A stretch of DNA of 64,000 bases from Bifidobacterium sp. ESL0769 (GCF_029395495.1 NZ_CP113918.1:62001-126000); one strand, 5' to 3'. Positions 18,023-27,586 are shown, counted from the first letter of the stretch. The notes: a model not told the origin generated them from the letters alone. Translations and numbers: made by a program.

Positions 18023-19309
18023 ATGACTCTCCAGCCGAAAACTTACAGTCCTCGGCTTATCGACGGAAAGATAAGCAAACTGCTTGATGTATTCGGTGCA
18101 GTCCAGATTGACGGTGCGAAATGGTGCGGGAAAACATGGTCCGGACTTGCTCACGCGAATAGCTCTACCAGTTTGGATGATTATCGGGTGAAGCCGTTGG
18201 CGCAGGCCGATCCTACGATGCCGCTTCTTGGTGACAAGCCGCACCTGATTGACGAATGGCAGATTGTTCCGTCGGTCAGGGACGCGGTGCGTCACGCTGT
18301 CGATCAAGAAGCCAACCGGCCGGGACAATATTTATTGACGGGTTCCAGCGCTCCTCCGATGGAACAGTATGAACACAGTGGCGCTGGTCGTATCGCGCAT
18401 TTGCGTATGCGTCCGATGAGTCTGTATGAGCAGGGGCTATCCAGTGGTGAAGTCTCTCTTCGTGATTTGTTTGACGGTAAGTTCACGCCTGCTTCGACTT
18501 CCGTTTCCCTGCAAGAGATTGCGGAGTGGATTTGTCGTGGCGGCTGGCCGTCTTCGCTTGGCCGCAGCTTGGATGATGCGCTGTATATCCCCCCGCAATA
18601 TTTGCAAGCTGTCGCCGAAGACAACGCACCACGAATGGGCAAAGACCCTGAAATGACCCGTCGAATTATCGCTTCTTTGGCGCGTAACAACGCAAAAGCG
18701 GCGACGATAACGACGCTGAGCCGTGACATGTATGCCGACGATTCGTCGGATAATGAGCCGGCGAGGAGCACGACGCAGAGTTACGTAGATATGCTGACCT
18801 GCGAATATCTGATTGAGGAACTGCCCAGTTGGGACGCTCCGGTGAAATCACGTAACCGTATGAGGGTCAAGCCCAAGAGATATTTCGTCGACCCGTCTTT
18901 GGCGGTTTCGGCGTTAGGCGTCAATCCCGAAAGGCTGTTGGGTGAAGGGCAGGTTTTCGGCGATATGTTCGAGAATCTTGTGATTCGTGACCTTCAGATA
19001 TACACGTCTTCCTGGGTCGGGCTGGAAAATCCACGTGTGTATTTTTATCGCGATGACAAAGGCCTGGAAGCTGACGCGATTATCGAGCTGACCGACGGAC
19101 GCTGGGCGGCTATCGAAATTAAGTTGGGCGAAAATGGTGCCGCTAAAGGTGCTGAATCACTGATGAAAGTTCGCCACAAAATTATAGCGAATCCCTATTC
19201 ACAGACGCAAGAACCGGTATTTCTTATGGTTGTTGTAGGGAATGGTGCGTTCGCCTATAAGAGAGACGACAGCGTTTACGTTGTGCCGATTACGCTGCTT
19301 GGGGCGTGA
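18023..19309 (+). CDS. AAA_14 / DUF4143 family ATPase
   Basis: A 428-residue P-loop ATPase of unknown role, widespread in bacteria and archaea. The N-terminal AAA_14 domain has a Walker A (GAKWCGKT), Walker B-like LIDEWQ and the sensor segment LLTGSSAP. The C-terminal DUF4143 half ends in a PD-(D/E)xK-like core (ADAIIELTDGRWAAIEIKLG), which is usual in this family and may or may not be catalytic. GGAGG lies 7 bases upstream of ATG 18023. It stands alone between ppc and the ThrE gene. Such genes are often strain-variable and have been linked loosely to defence or stress; no role can be read here. Confidence 0.85.
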   Translation: MTLQPKTYSPRLIDGKISKLLDVFGAVQIDGAKWCGKTWSGLAHANSSTSLDDYRVKPLAQADPTMPLLGDKPHLIDEWQIVPSVRDAVRHAVDQEANRPGQYLLTGSSAPPMEQYEHSGAGRIAHLRMRPMSLYEQGLSSGEVSLRDLFDGKFTPASTSVSLQEIAEWICRGGWPSSLGRSLDDALYIPPQYLQAVAEDNAPRMGKDPEMTRRIIASLARNNAKAATITTLSRDMYADDSSDNEPARSTTQSYVDMLTCEYLIEELPSWDAPVKSRNRMRVKPKRYFVDPSLAVSALGVNPERLLGEGQVFGDMFENLVIRDLQIYTSSWVGLENPRVYFYRDDKGLEADAIIELTDGRWAAIEIKLGENGAAKGAESLMKVRHKIIANPYSQTQEPVFLMVVVGNGAFAYKRDDSVYVVPITLLGA

Positions 19310-19541
19310 TTGTCGGTAGCAATGTGCAGCTTGATTATCGGAATTTGAAAAAGCAAAGAGATGTTAAAAATTTAGAGGCGGAGTGCTAAAAATGGGATAT
19401 CGGGATATGTCAAAATTTATATGATTTATTGATATCTGTTACATTCCAATGAAGCTTGAGCGCAGAGAACTCGGCTTATTGGGTGTGAGAGACACTTGGG
19501 AAATGGCGAGAAGGCGTCGAAAGACGATAGGGGAAGTCGAT

Positions 19542-21764
19542 ATGGCGATGAATGATGCGGGCTCGTTTGATGACGACGGCATGGAAAAGCACGAGGAATC
19601 CGACAAGGACGAGGACAGGGATTCCGGTATGGACGCGGTGGCCGAGGACATCGAGAAGACGGTGAACAGCGACGAAGACGAAGCTGAAGACGAGGGCGAT
19701 TCCGGACTCGAGGACATTTTTGGGAGTTTGGACGAATCCGATTCCGAGGAATACCGGCGGGTGGCTGAAGCGGTGGCTTCGATTGACGATGGCGATGTTA
19801 GGGGCGATGGTGACGATTCCAGCGCTCGCGGCGACCATCGGGCCAAGGTACACGACCGGCTGACGCATTATATGCCATTGGATACCGCAGACATCGAGCG
19901 CGATTGGGATACGCCGGTGGTAGACGCCGGCATCGCCGCGAAAGCCAGCATTATCGCGCGGGTTGGGCTGCTGGATTTGCGCGCGGGTACGGGAAGTTTC
20001 CGCATTCATGAGCTGATGCATCGAATCGGCTACCCGCTTGGTGTCCACGTTCGTGCGAACATCAACCTTACGGATATGGATGTGTCATGTAGCGACGGCG
20101 TCAGTAGGATTACGCAGGTTGTCGATTTGCCGACAACCGGAGTCAATACGGAGCGTATCTGGCTCCTTGAGCATTTCGCAGATTGGTTCAGCGTCAATAT
20201 CGGTGAGCCGGGGACGACCTATCATGCGCAGACCTCGGTTTCGACCGCAATGGTTCAGCAGCTTGGCAACCCGGAAGCCCAGCGTTCCGTGCTGTCGGCC
20301 ACGCAGAAGGCCCACCGCGAGCTTGAGAAACGCAAACGTGTCCACGACAAGGCCGTCAAGCGCGTCAAAGAGCGCGGTTTCCGCCCGCCGAAAGGCCAGT
20401 ACGCCGAGCATTTTGAGCACATTGGCAAAACGCGCGAGGACGTCGCTGCCGAACAGGCCGCAGCGGCTGAAGCGCAGGCTAAAACCGAGGCTGCCTCGGC
20501 GCAAAGCCAGATTCACAATCGGTCGCGAGTCGTTGCGGCAATTTCAGATTCAGCTGTTCATGCCCGAAACGTTACGGCAAATAACAATCGAAAGAACGAT
20601 TCTGGCCAGATTGGCAACGGCTCTGTAAGAATCGATAGTAGCAATGCCAATAATGTTATAAATGAGAACGCCGGCAACGCCAACGCTGTCAGCCCTTCTG
20701 CCGCAATAAAATCGACGAGTTCTAAATCCCAGGCCGAGCCCAAAGCTACTACCAACGCCACTGCAAAAGCCAACCGCGGCATCACCGTGCGTCAAGCGCA
20801 CGAACGGTTGAGCCTTATTCAACACCGCAAGCCGCTATACACACCTTGGTTCTCGGGCCTCGCGTCGGCCGTGGCATGCGCATGCTTCGTGTTCCTGCTC
20901 GGCGGCGGTCCGTTCGACATGATCGGCGCGTTCGTGGGTGCGGGCATCGGTCATTGGGTTCGTCGTCGGCTTTTCATCTACCATTTGAACCAATTCTTCG
21001 TCACCTTCGTCGCTGTCGCCGTGGCCGCGTTTGCCTGCATCGGCACGTTGCGTTTCATCGGGTTTTTCGATCCCGTTGCGCTGCGTCACGACACCGCCTA
21101 CATCGGTGCTATGCTCTTCGTCATCCCTGGTTTCCCACTGATTACCGGCGGTCTTGACATCGCGAAAATGGACCTGCCCAGCGGCATCCAGCGCCTGGTC
21201 TATACGATGGCGCTCATTTTGATGGCCACGCTCGCCGGCTGGATGGTGGCGACCATCGTCCACCTCAATCCGCAAGGCTTCGAACCGCTCGGCCTCAACC
21301 CGTGGGTCAATACCGCTCTGCGCGCGCTCACCGCGTTCGGTGGGGTCTGGGGCTTCTCGGTGTTGTTCAATTCGCCGCAACGCATGTGCTTCACTGCCGC
21401 CTTTATCGGCGCAATCACAGACACGTTGCGTCTGACCGTGGTCGACATGGGTATGCCGCCCGAGGCCGCCGCGTTCCTGGGCGCAATGCTTGCCGGCCTG
21501 CTCGCTTCGGCTTGGCGTTCGTCGGTGCGTCACGGCTTCTTGCCGCCCTACCTTGGCTATCCGCGCATCTGCCTGACCGTCCCGGCGATCGTCATCATGG
21601 TGCCCGGCCTGTATATGTACCGCGCGATGTTCTACCTCGGCCAGTTCGACACCTTGAATGCTCTCGACTGGGCCTTCCGCGCCTTCATGGTCATCCTCTG
21701 CTTACCCATCGGCCTCGCGATGGCCCGCGTCATCACTGACAAATCCTGGCGCTACGACGTGTGA
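19542..21764 (+). CDS. threonine/serine exporter, ThrE type
   Basis: About 740 residues. The first 110 are strongly acidic (Asp/Glu/Ser) and probably disordered. Then comes the cytoplasmic ThrE domain (FRIHELMHRIGYPLGVHVRA), a charged Ala/Lys/Asn linker, and from about residue 455 on roughly ten hydrophobic helices (SGLASAVACACFVFLLGGG onward) of the ThrE/YjjP-YjjB permease. Corynebacterial ThrE exports threonine and serine by proton exchange; the same role is inferred. I chose ATG 19542, preceded by AGGGGAAG; in-frame ATGs at 19449 and 19503 lack good ribosome sites. Confidence 0.85.
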   Translation: MAMNDAGSFDDDGMEKHEESDKDEDRDSGMDAVAEDIEKTVNSDEDEAEDEGDSGLEDIFGSLDESDSEEYRRVAEAVASIDDGDVRGDGDDSSARGDHRAKVHDRLTHYMPLDTADIERDWDTPVVDAGIAAKASIIARVGLLDLRAGTGSFRIHELMHRIGYPLGVHVRANINLTDMDVSCSDGVSRITQVVDLPTTGVNTERIWLLEHFADWFSVNIGEPGTTYHAQTSVSTAMVQQLGNPEAQRSVLSATQKAHRELEKRKRVHDKAVKRVKERGFRPPKGQYAEHFEHIGKTREDVAAEQAAAAEAQAKTEAASAQSQIHNRSRVVAAISDSAVHARNVTANNNRKNDSGQIGNGSVRIDSSNANNVINENAGNANAVSPSAAIKSTSSKSQAEPKATTNATAKANRGITVRQAHERLSLIQHRKPLYTPWFSGLASAVACACFVFLLGGGPFDMIGAFVGAGIGHWVRRRLFIYHLNQFFVTFVAVAVAAFACIGTLRFIGFFDPVALRHDTAYIGAMLFVIPGFPLITGGLDIAKMDLPSGIQRLVYTMALILMATLAGWMVATIVHLNPQGFEPLGLNPWVNTALRALTAFGGVWGFSVLFNSPQRMCFTAAFIGAITDTLRLTVVDMGMPPEAAAFLGAMLAGLLASAWRSSVRHGFLPPYLGYPRICLTVPAIVIMVPGLYMYRAMFYLGQFDTLNALDWAFRAFMVILCLPIGLAMARVITDKSWRYDV

Positions 21765-21780
21765 CGGCTTTGCCGGGAAG

Positions 21781-21852
21781 CACAAGTCGGCAGATAGGTT
21801 TTTAAAAACGGCCATTTTCTGCCATTCCTGATTTCCTATCTGCCGACTTGTG
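21781..21852. terminator. 18-base perfect-stem terminator, convergent genes
   Basis: CACAAGTCGGCAGATAGG and its exact complement, 36 bases apart, lie between the stop codons of the exporter and the four-repeat protein. The stem base resembles those at 23470 and 61171 (core GTCGG...GATA). Confidence 0.8.
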
Positions 21853-21858
21853 CGATGC

Positions 21859-23355
21859 CTACGCTTTCGCAATGAGGATGGTGAAGCCTTGATCGCCGTC
21901 CATCTCCTTGAGTCCCGCGAAAGTAATCTTGCATCCCAGCGCTTTCGAAGTTTTTGTCTCTCCGAGCTTCAGGAACATCTTGCCATCATTGTCTATTTCT
22001 GGGCTTTGGTCGTTGGCGTAAGCGTTAATGTAAATTCCGTATTCACCGTCGATGCTCCTGAATGCCTCTGGCATGTCGATTGATATGTTCTCGCCAAAGC
22101 GGCCGTCGGTTCCGTCGTCGAATGACTGGCTTATGGTTTTGCTGGTCAGCCATTGCCATGGTGGGATTTTGGCGGTTTTATTGACTATCGGATGGCGGCT
22201 ATCGGGAATCGCTAAAATGGTTGCTGCCTGCTGTCCGTCGAGGTCGGTAAGCGCGACAAGTGTCACCGAATAATGCATCTCGCGCAGATATTGCGTTTCG
22301 CCGACGGATAATGGCATGAAAGTGATTTCGCCTGCATCGTCGTCATGGGGTATCTTGGCATCGAAGTTGATGCTGCTCCACTTGCCTTCCCCGCTGGCCA
22401 CGTAAGATAGATCGATTTCCATATCCCCGAAACGCATTGCTTCGCCGAGAGGCCCGGTCTTTAGGGTGCCCTTTTGCAGCTGTTCCTTGACGATTGTTGC
22501 GGATTCGTGAATGATTGGCCCGTGTTTCGGCGGTGTCAGCATCACCGTGACGCCCTGCTTGCCTCCGATGTCGGTCAGACCGACGAATGTCAGCGTATAT
22601 TCCTGGTCTTTTTCTTGGTTTCCGCCGAGTTTTAGCGGCTTTCCTTCGTTGTCATCAAAGTTGTTATCAAAGTCGTCGAGGAAGATGGAGGGCGCGCCGT
22701 TGATTTCCCCGATGTTGTATGGAGCGTCGATTTTGCGGCTGCCGAAGTCGAGGGTTCCGCCCAGAGGTGCGGTTCGGACACGGCTTTCGCTCGTCTGTAT
22801 GGCCTGTATCGTTGAAGCATCGGCGTTCTGGTGGATGATCGGTCGGCCGTCGTCGTAAGGGGTGATGAGCAGGGTGAGCCCTTGCGCTTTGGTATATTTC
22901 GAGTATCTATCAGGTCTGTGTTTCATTTTGATCAGCGCGACCAGCGTTATCGAACAGCGCAGCGGCTTTGAGGTTTTCGTTTTTCCGAGTGCTATATCTA
23001 ATGTATCGTCGGGCGTCTCATAGCCGCTGCTTTTGTGGGGTCGGTAGAGGCTCTCCATCTTCAAGGTGGCGGAATAGGTTTTGCTGGTTTTGTGGACATT
23101 CGTGACCCAAAATTTCAGGTCTCCGTTCGACGGGCAGTTGAACATGCAGGAGGTATCGATCGTGATGACTTTGCCGGTTTTGAGTTTTTCCTTCGGAATG
23201 TTGGCGGATTGCTCGATGATACCCGGCTCCGGGCGGTCGGGCGAATAATAGGAGTAGACGATTACGGCAGAGATGATTGTTGCGATGGTGACGAGAGCCG
23301 CCACCACAACGACGATGATTCTGTTTCTGCGCCGGTGCTGACTTCTTTGCCTCAT
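21859..23355 (-). CDS. membrane-anchored protein with four internal repeats, unknown function
   Basis: A 498-residue protein I do not recognise. A basic N-terminus (RQRSQHRRRNR) precedes one hydrophobic helix (about 14-37), so the rest is probably outside the cell. The extracellular part consists of four tandem repeats of about 108 residues. Each opens with I(I/V)(E/H/N)xxA and closes with a beta-strand pattern such as TLVALTDLDGQQ or TFAGLKEMDGDQG. KLGETKTSK-type segments occur in repeats 1 and 4. The first repeat alone has two Cys (CMFNC). No catalytic motif is visible. The ATG at 23355 has no good ribosome site; a TTG 9 bases upstream is the alternative. The gene converges on the exporter. 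Confidence 0.75.
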   Translation of the reverse strand: MRQRSQHRRRNRIIVVVVAALVTIATIISAVIVYSYYSPDRPEPGIIEQSANIPKEKLKTGKVITIDTSCMFNCPSNGDLKFWVTNVHKTSKTYSATLKMESLYRPHKSSGYETPDDTLDIALGKTKTSKPLRCSITLVALIKMKHRPDRYSKYTKAQGLTLLITPYDDGRPIIHQNADASTIQAIQTSESRVRTAPLGGTLDFGSRKIDAPYNIGEINGAPSIFLDDFDNNFDDNEGKPLKLGGNQEKDQEYTLTFVGLTDIGGKQGVTVMLTPPKHGPIIHESATIVKEQLQKGTLKTGPLGEAMRFGDMEIDLSYVASGEGKWSSINFDAKIPHDDDAGEITFMPLSVGETQYLREMHYSVTLVALTDLDGQQAATILAIPDSRHPIVNKTAKIPPWQWLTSKTISQSFDDGTDGRFGENISIDMPEAFRSIDGEYGIYINAYANDQSPEIDNDGKMFLKLGETKTSKALGCKITFAGLKEMDGDQGFTILIAKA

Positions 23356-23469
23356 GGAAACCAAGTATATCTTATGATAATTTCTATCAGAAAAGGTTTT
23401 GGGCTGATTTCCAAACCTAGATTGTTGTCATTCTGGAAGTTGCCAATTAAAGGCTCATTTTGAATAGCA

Positions 23470-23541
23470 AAAAGGCCGGTCGATACGAATCTGGGAATGG
23501 CTTGTTTCGCCATTCAGGATTTCGTATTGACCGACCTTTTG
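23470..23541 (-). terminator. terminator of trpS
   Basis: A long imperfect stem: AAGGCCGGTCGATACGAA pairs with TTCGTATTGACCGACCTT, with an inner ATGGC/GCCAT. It lies just downstream of the trpS stop. Its base resembles the hairpins at 21781 and 61171. Confidence 0.8.
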
Positions 23542-23563
23542 GTTCGACGAGTGTTTTGGGGAC

Positions 23564-24673
23564 TCAGTACTTCATGCCCATAGCGTCGCGGACCTGGTCG
23601 AGGGTTTCCTTGGCGATGGCGTTGGCGCGCTTGTTGCCGTCGTGGATGATGTCGCGGATCGAGTCCATATCCTTGGCCAGTTCGGCGCGGCGCTCGCGGT
23701 GCGGTGCCAGGAATTCGTTGACCGACTTGATGACGTACTGCTTCAAGGCCCCTGCTCCGGCATCCCCGATTTCCTCGGCGATATCCTTCGGGTCACGGTC
23801 GGTGACGAGGCCGGCGGTGGTCAAAAGCGCGGAAACCTGCGGACGATTGACCGGATCAAAGGTGATGCGACGTTCGGAATCGGTCGGGCTCTTCTTGATG
23901 AGCTTGGCGGTTTCCTCGGCAGTGGCGCCGAGTATGATGGAGTTGCCGTAGGACTTGCTCATCTTGCGGCCGTCGAGGCCCGGAATCTCGGGCGCATCGG
24001 AAAGGATGGCTGTCGGCTCGGGAAAGACGGGGTTCTTCTTGGCGTAACGCTCGTTGAAGCGGCGTGCGATGGTGCGCGTGATCTCGACATGCGGCAGGTT
24101 GTCTTTGCCGATCGGCACGACATTGGCCTTGCAGAAAAGGATGTCGCAGGCCTGATGAACGGGATAGGTCAGCAGCAGGCCGGTCAGCGCGTGGCCGCTC
24201 GCCTCGGCTTCGGCCTTGACGGTCGGGTTGCGCAGCAGTTCCGCTTCGGTGACCAATGACAAGAACGGCAGCATCAGCTGGTTCTCACACGGAATCGCGG
24301 AATGTGCGAAAATCATGGTCTTGTTCGGGTCAATGCCGGCGGCGAGATAATCCAAGACCATGTTGAGCGTATTGTCCTGGATATGCTCGGTGGTGTCGCG
24401 GTCAGTGATGACCTGATAGTCGGCGATGAGCACGTTGGTGTGCACGCCTTTGTTCTGCATCGCGACACGCTCGCGGATGGAACCGAAATAGTGGCCGAGG
24501 TGCAGACGTCCGGTCGGGCGGTCGCCGGTGAGCATGGTGAACTTGCCTGGGTCCTTCTCAAGTTTGGCCAAAACCGCATCAGAACGCTTCTTGGACTCGA
24601 TAAAACTTGCGCTGATTTCGTTGCCCGCCGCAGTGACTTGTTCGTTTTCCACATCGTTTTTTGCGTCCGCCAT
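23564..24673 (-). CDS. trpS: tryptophanyl-tRNA synthetase
   Basis: A 369-residue class I synthetase charging tRNA-Trp. The HIGH-type signature reads LHLGH within DRPTGRLHLGHYFGS and the KMSKS loop is intact as KMSKSYGN. An extra 40 polar residues precede the catalytic core, somewhat longer than the 330-residue E. coli enzyme. The ATG at 24673 is preceded by GAGGGCGAG. It is divergent from the DUF3073 gene. Confidence 0.97.
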   Translation of the reverse strand: MADAKNDVENEQVTAAGNEISASFIESKKRSDAVLAKLEKDPGKFTMLTGDRPTGRLHLGHYFGSIRERVAMQNKGVHTNVLIADYQVITDRDTTEHIQDNTLNMVLDYLAAGIDPNKTMIFAHSAIPCENQLMLPFLSLVTEAELLRNPTVKAEAEASGHALTGLLLTYPVHQACDILFCKANVVPIGKDNLPHVEITRTIARRFNERYAKKNPVFPEPTAILSDAPEIPGLDGRKMSKSYGNSIILGATAEETAKLIKKSPTDSERRITFDPVNRPQVSALLTTAGLVTDRDPKDIAEEIGDAGAGALKQYVIKSVNEFLAPHRERRAELAKDMDSIRDIIHDGNKRANAIAKETLDQVRDAMGMKY

Positions 24674-24813
24674 GACTCGCCCTCAATCGTTTGTAGTCCT
24701 TGAAAATCTTGTTTTTATGGTAAAAGTCTGAGCCGACAATGAAACGTGACGGATTGGGTGGTATCCTTCTATATTGATGGATTAATGCAAGCACATAATA
24801 TTCAGGGGGTCAA

Positions 24814-25224
24814 ATGGGCCGCGGACGTCAAAAGGCTAAACAGAAGAAAATGGCCCGTAAGCTTAAGTATTTGACAACCGATACCGATTATGACGAGCTG
24901 GCAAAGGAGCTTGGCGCGCAGGAGCCGGGAACCGGGTCGACCGATCCGTTCACTGAGGTTGAGAAGGAATATTCGCGCAATCATGGCGAGCCCGATGCGC
25001 ATACGCATGCCGAGGCCGTAGACCAGCATGACGATTCGCCGGCCGTCGACGACGATTTGGATGATTACGCCAAGTGGGCCGCCGAAGCCGCAGCGAAGGC
25101 TTCCAGCGATGACAAGGCCAAGCCTGCCGTCAAGAAAGTCGCCATTCCCAAGCCGCACAAACCGATTCGCATGCCTATTCCCAGTGCTTTGCGTAAGCCA
25201 AAGCCCAAGGACGACAAAGCCTGA
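24814..25224 (+). CDS. DUF3073 domain protein
   Basis: A 136-residue actinobacterial protein of unknown function. The N-terminus MGRGRQKAKQKKMARKLKY followed by TDTDYDELAKELG is the diagnostic DUF3073 block. The rest is hydrophilic, with Lys/Pro-rich segments at the C-terminus, and probably disordered. CAGGGGGTC precedes the ATG. It has its own terminator downstream and faces away from trpS. Confidence 0.92.
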   Translation: MGRGRQKAKQKKMARKLKYLTTDTDYDELAKELGAQEPGTGSTDPFTEVEKEYSRNHGEPDAHTHAEAVDQHDDSPAVDDDLDDYAKWAAEAAAKASSDDKAKPAVKKVAIPKPHKPIRMPIPSALRKPKPKDDKA

Positions 25225-25243
25225 TTCAGTTTAGTCATATTTT

Positions 25244-25284
25244 ATTGAGGACTGTCAGAATATGTTCATCTGACAGTCCTCAAT
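25244..25284 (+). terminator. terminator after DUF3073 gene
   Basis: ATTGAGGACTGTCAGA and its exact complement, 9 bases apart, with a T-rich right flank. Confidence 0.88.
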
Positions 25285-25354
25285 TTATTAGCCAAGAAGA
25301 ATTGTTGGATAGTAAATTAAGGCTACTATGAGCGTTGCGTTAAGGAACGTTTTG

Positions 25355-25771
25355 TCAATCCAGCGGTAGCAGCGCGCTCAGATCGTCGCGCTCACCGATG
25401 GCGCTGATACGGCCGGCGTCTTTTTCTTCCGACCATTTGGTCAGGCCGCAAGCCAGCCGCAGCCACACGTCCGGGTCGAGCTCGATGACATCGGGCGGGG
25501 TGAGATTATGCGGGTCCGAGGCGGGGCCGTCGAGGATTTTCACCGCTCCCCAAGGTGCCACGCGCACTTCGACGCCGGGGCCGGGAGCTTTGTTTTCCAA
25601 GAGATAGAGCGAATACCGCACGGCCATGGCCCATGTGTTGCGCGGTAGATCGCTGGGTGAAAACGTAAGTCGGGCCTCAAGCGGTTCGCCACGATGTGCG
25701 TCCGCCGCTTTGCGCCACTGATCGAGCGCCGCCATGCCCTTCGAAATATCTTGTTCCCGTATCGCTGCCAT
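25355..25771 (-). CDS. sterol carrier family protein
   Basis: About 138 residues matching the small actinobacterial family annotated as sterol carrier family protein. Recognisable blocks are LDQWRKAADAHRGEPL, NTWAMAVRYSLYLL, PGPGVEVRVAPWGAVK and LDPDVWLRLACG. Members are thought to share the SCP2-like hydrophobic pocket; no ligand or function is established. I use the ATG at 25771; a GTG 18 bases upstream is possible. Confidence 0.8.
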   Translation of the reverse strand: MAAIREQDISKGMAALDQWRKAADAHRGEPLEARLTFSPSDLPRNTWAMAVRYSLYLLENKAPGPGVEVRVAPWGAVKILDGPASDPHNLTPPDVIELDPDVWLRLACGLTKWSEEKDAGRISAIGERDDLSALLPLD

Positions 25772-25934
25772 GTGGCCATCGTCCCTCACCTTGTGGACGG
25801 AATTAGGCCATAGGTATGCCGATAGCTGCCAGTTTGCATCTTCCTCGCATTATGGACGGGATGGGAAGCAAAGTCTCGCTGGCTATTTCATTGCCGTTTT
25901 CTTGGCGGATGAAACAACGGCATAGGGACATAAC

Positions 25935-25973
25935 AAAGCCGTCGCATTCCCAACAAGGCGATGCGGCGGCTTT
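25935..25973 (-). terminator. terminator of small membrane protein gene
   Basis: AAAGCCGTCGCAT pairs with ATGCGGCGGCTTT with one mismatch, just after the stop of the 71-residue gene. Confidence 0.75.
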
Positions 25974-25994
25974 GAATAATAAAATAAATAAAGG

Positions 25995-26210
25995 TCAGGC
26001 GGTAGCGGTTTCCGGGCCCGCTTCAGGCGTCGGATCAGCTTCCTTATCAAGACCCAAATCAACTGGCGAAGAGCTGTTTTCCCACGGCTCTTCCCACGGA
26101 TCATAGTCGGGGTTCTGCTGCTTGTACATATAAAGGCCGACGACTGCAGCGAGCAGACCGCCGAAGAGCAGCGCAAAGAACTTCCAACCGTTAGAAGACT
26201 TGTTCTCCAT
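25995..26210 (-). CDS. small single-pass membrane protein
   Basis: A 71-residue protein with one hydrophobic helix at about 9-27 (WKFFALLFGGLLAAVVGLYMY) and an acidic, Pro/Glu-rich C-terminal tail (DYDPWEEPWE). AAAGGAG precedes ATG 26210, which is a strong reason to prefer it over the longer frame. It has its own terminator. I do not recognise a function; similar short proteins occur as conserved hypotheticals in bifidobacteria (recollection, not checked). Confidence 0.8.
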   Translation of the reverse strand: MENKSSNGWKFFALLFGGLLAAVVGLYMYKQQNPDYDPWEEPWENSSSPVDLGLDKEADPTPEAGPETATA

Positions 26211-26399
26211 GACGGCTCCTTTCTTAAGTGCCGGCTTGCGCGTCCAAGCCAACGTTGCTTCTATCCTAGCCGATATTTTGTGACAATTGGGTGCAAAGCC
26301 CATGAAAAGCGAAAAGTTCAAGGTTTCTTGATATTTGTATCAAGATTTTTGTGCACTACTGCAGGTGGTCTTGTATGCTTCAATCGATAAAATGTAACA

Positions 26400-27176
26400 A
26401 TGACCAATCAGAACGGTGACCTTCAACGCTGGTTTCGTAAATTCAGGTATCAATGGAGTTCCGGTGGCCCCGTTATCACGTGGACAATCGTTATTATGTG
26501 TGTGGCCGTATGGCTCGTTGAAGTGCTTTTCAAATACGGTTCGCCGGAACAGTTCAACAGCCTGATTTTCAATGGTTCGTTCACTTCGAGCCTGGCGATT
26601 GTGAAGCCGTGGACGTGGCTCACGTCGATGTTCATGCACGACCCGAACGTGCTGCACGTGCTGGGCAACATGCTCACGCTGATTATCATCGGGCCGTATC
26701 TGGAAGGCTTGCTCGGGCACTGGTGCTTCCTTGCCGTCTACCTGATTTGCGGGCTCGGCGCCTCTGACGGCCAGATAGTCTACAGCTATTTCACTCACGA
26801 TTGGGGCATGTCCTCATACGGCGCTTCCGGTGCGTTGTTCGGGCTTTTCGGGGTGGTGCTTCTCGTTTTCCGGCGCACGCATGAAGATATCCGTGGGATG
26901 TTGATTTGGATTATCCTCGATCTGGCGATGCCGCTTTTCGTGCCGCATGTGGCGTGGCAGGCGCACGTCGGCGGATTCGTGGTCGGCTTGGTGCTGGGCT
27001 GGTTGCTGCTAGATGGCATTCCGGCGCTGCGCCGCCGCCCGCTTTGGGTGCGGACGTTGATTTATGGAGCGGTTCTTGTCGTGCTGCTGGTGGTGTTGGC
27101 AGTGGTGCTGACACCGCAATGGCTGATTCGCTTGGAGCTGCAGGCCCAGCAGCTCAATTTGCCGGACGTGCCATAA
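26400..27176 (+). CDS. rhomboid-family intramembrane serine protease
   Basis: A 258-residue six-to-seven-helix protein. The catalytic dyad is intact: Ser143 in GASGALFG and His189 in AHVGGF. The HxxxN motif is His86-Asn90 (HVLGN). It cleaves membrane-protein substrates within the bilayer; the substrate is unknown. There is no Shine-Dalgarno sequence before ATG 26400, but TAAAAT lies at 26388-26393, so a leaderless transcript is possible. It stands alone, with a repeat array immediately downstream. Confidence 0.93.
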   Translation: MTNQNGDLQRWFRKFRYQWSSGGPVITWTIVIMCVAVWLVEVLFKYGSPEQFNSLIFNGSFTSSLAIVKPWTWLTSMFMHDPNVLHVLGNMLTLIIIGPYLEGLLGHWCFLAVYLICGLGASDGQIVYSYFTHDWGMSSYGASGALFGLFGVVLLVFRRTHEDIRGMLIWIILDLAMPLFVPHVAWQAHVGGFVVGLVLGWLLLDGIPALRRRPLWVRTLIYGAVLVVLLVVLAVVLTPQWLIRLELQAQQLNLPDVP

Positions 27177-27241
27177 GGGCGAGTGACCTATTGGCTGGAT
27201 GGTTTTCGGCCTGATTGCGTTAATCTGCACGTATGGCCTGT

Positions 27242-27515
27242 AGCCTGCACTTTTTTGACAGTACTGTTGGCAAAGTGCGTTTTGCGGCCGGCTAAGTGCA
27301 CTTTGCCTACGGCGATGCGGAGAAAGTGCACTTTGGTATGGGTAAAGTGCATGTTTTTGACGGTAGTGTCGCGGGGATGCGCTTGGTGTATGTAGGTTGC
27401 ACTTTTGACGGTGGCGTAGGAAAAGTGCACTTTAGCGTGGCTAAGTTGCATGTTTTGGCAGTTGCGTTGAAAACATGCACTTAGGCACGGATAAGGCGCA
27501 CTTTTTTGACGGAAT
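27242..27515 (+). repeat. 51-base tandem repeat array 1
   Basis: Six degenerate units, with the core TGCA (or CGCA) at 27246, 27297, 27348, 27398, 27447 and 27497, i.e. spacings of 51, 51, 50, 49 and 50 bases. Units follow the pattern AAAGTGCA(T/C)(G/T)TTT, then TGACGGTAG or similar, then a second AAAGTGCA. The array lies between the rhomboid gene and the ddl terminator and has the same orientation as arrays 2-4. Confidence 0.85.
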
Positions 27516-27523
27516 ACATAAAA

Positions 27524-27553
27524 TGTGCAACCCGGAAACGGACGGGTTGCACA
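27524..27553 (-). terminator. terminator of ddl
   Basis: TGTGCAACCCG and its exact complement, 8 bases apart; on the minus strand it is followed by TTTTATGTATT. Confidence 0.85.
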
Positions 27554-27586
27554 TTATAACGTGAGAATCGGGGGCGTGCCTGTCTC

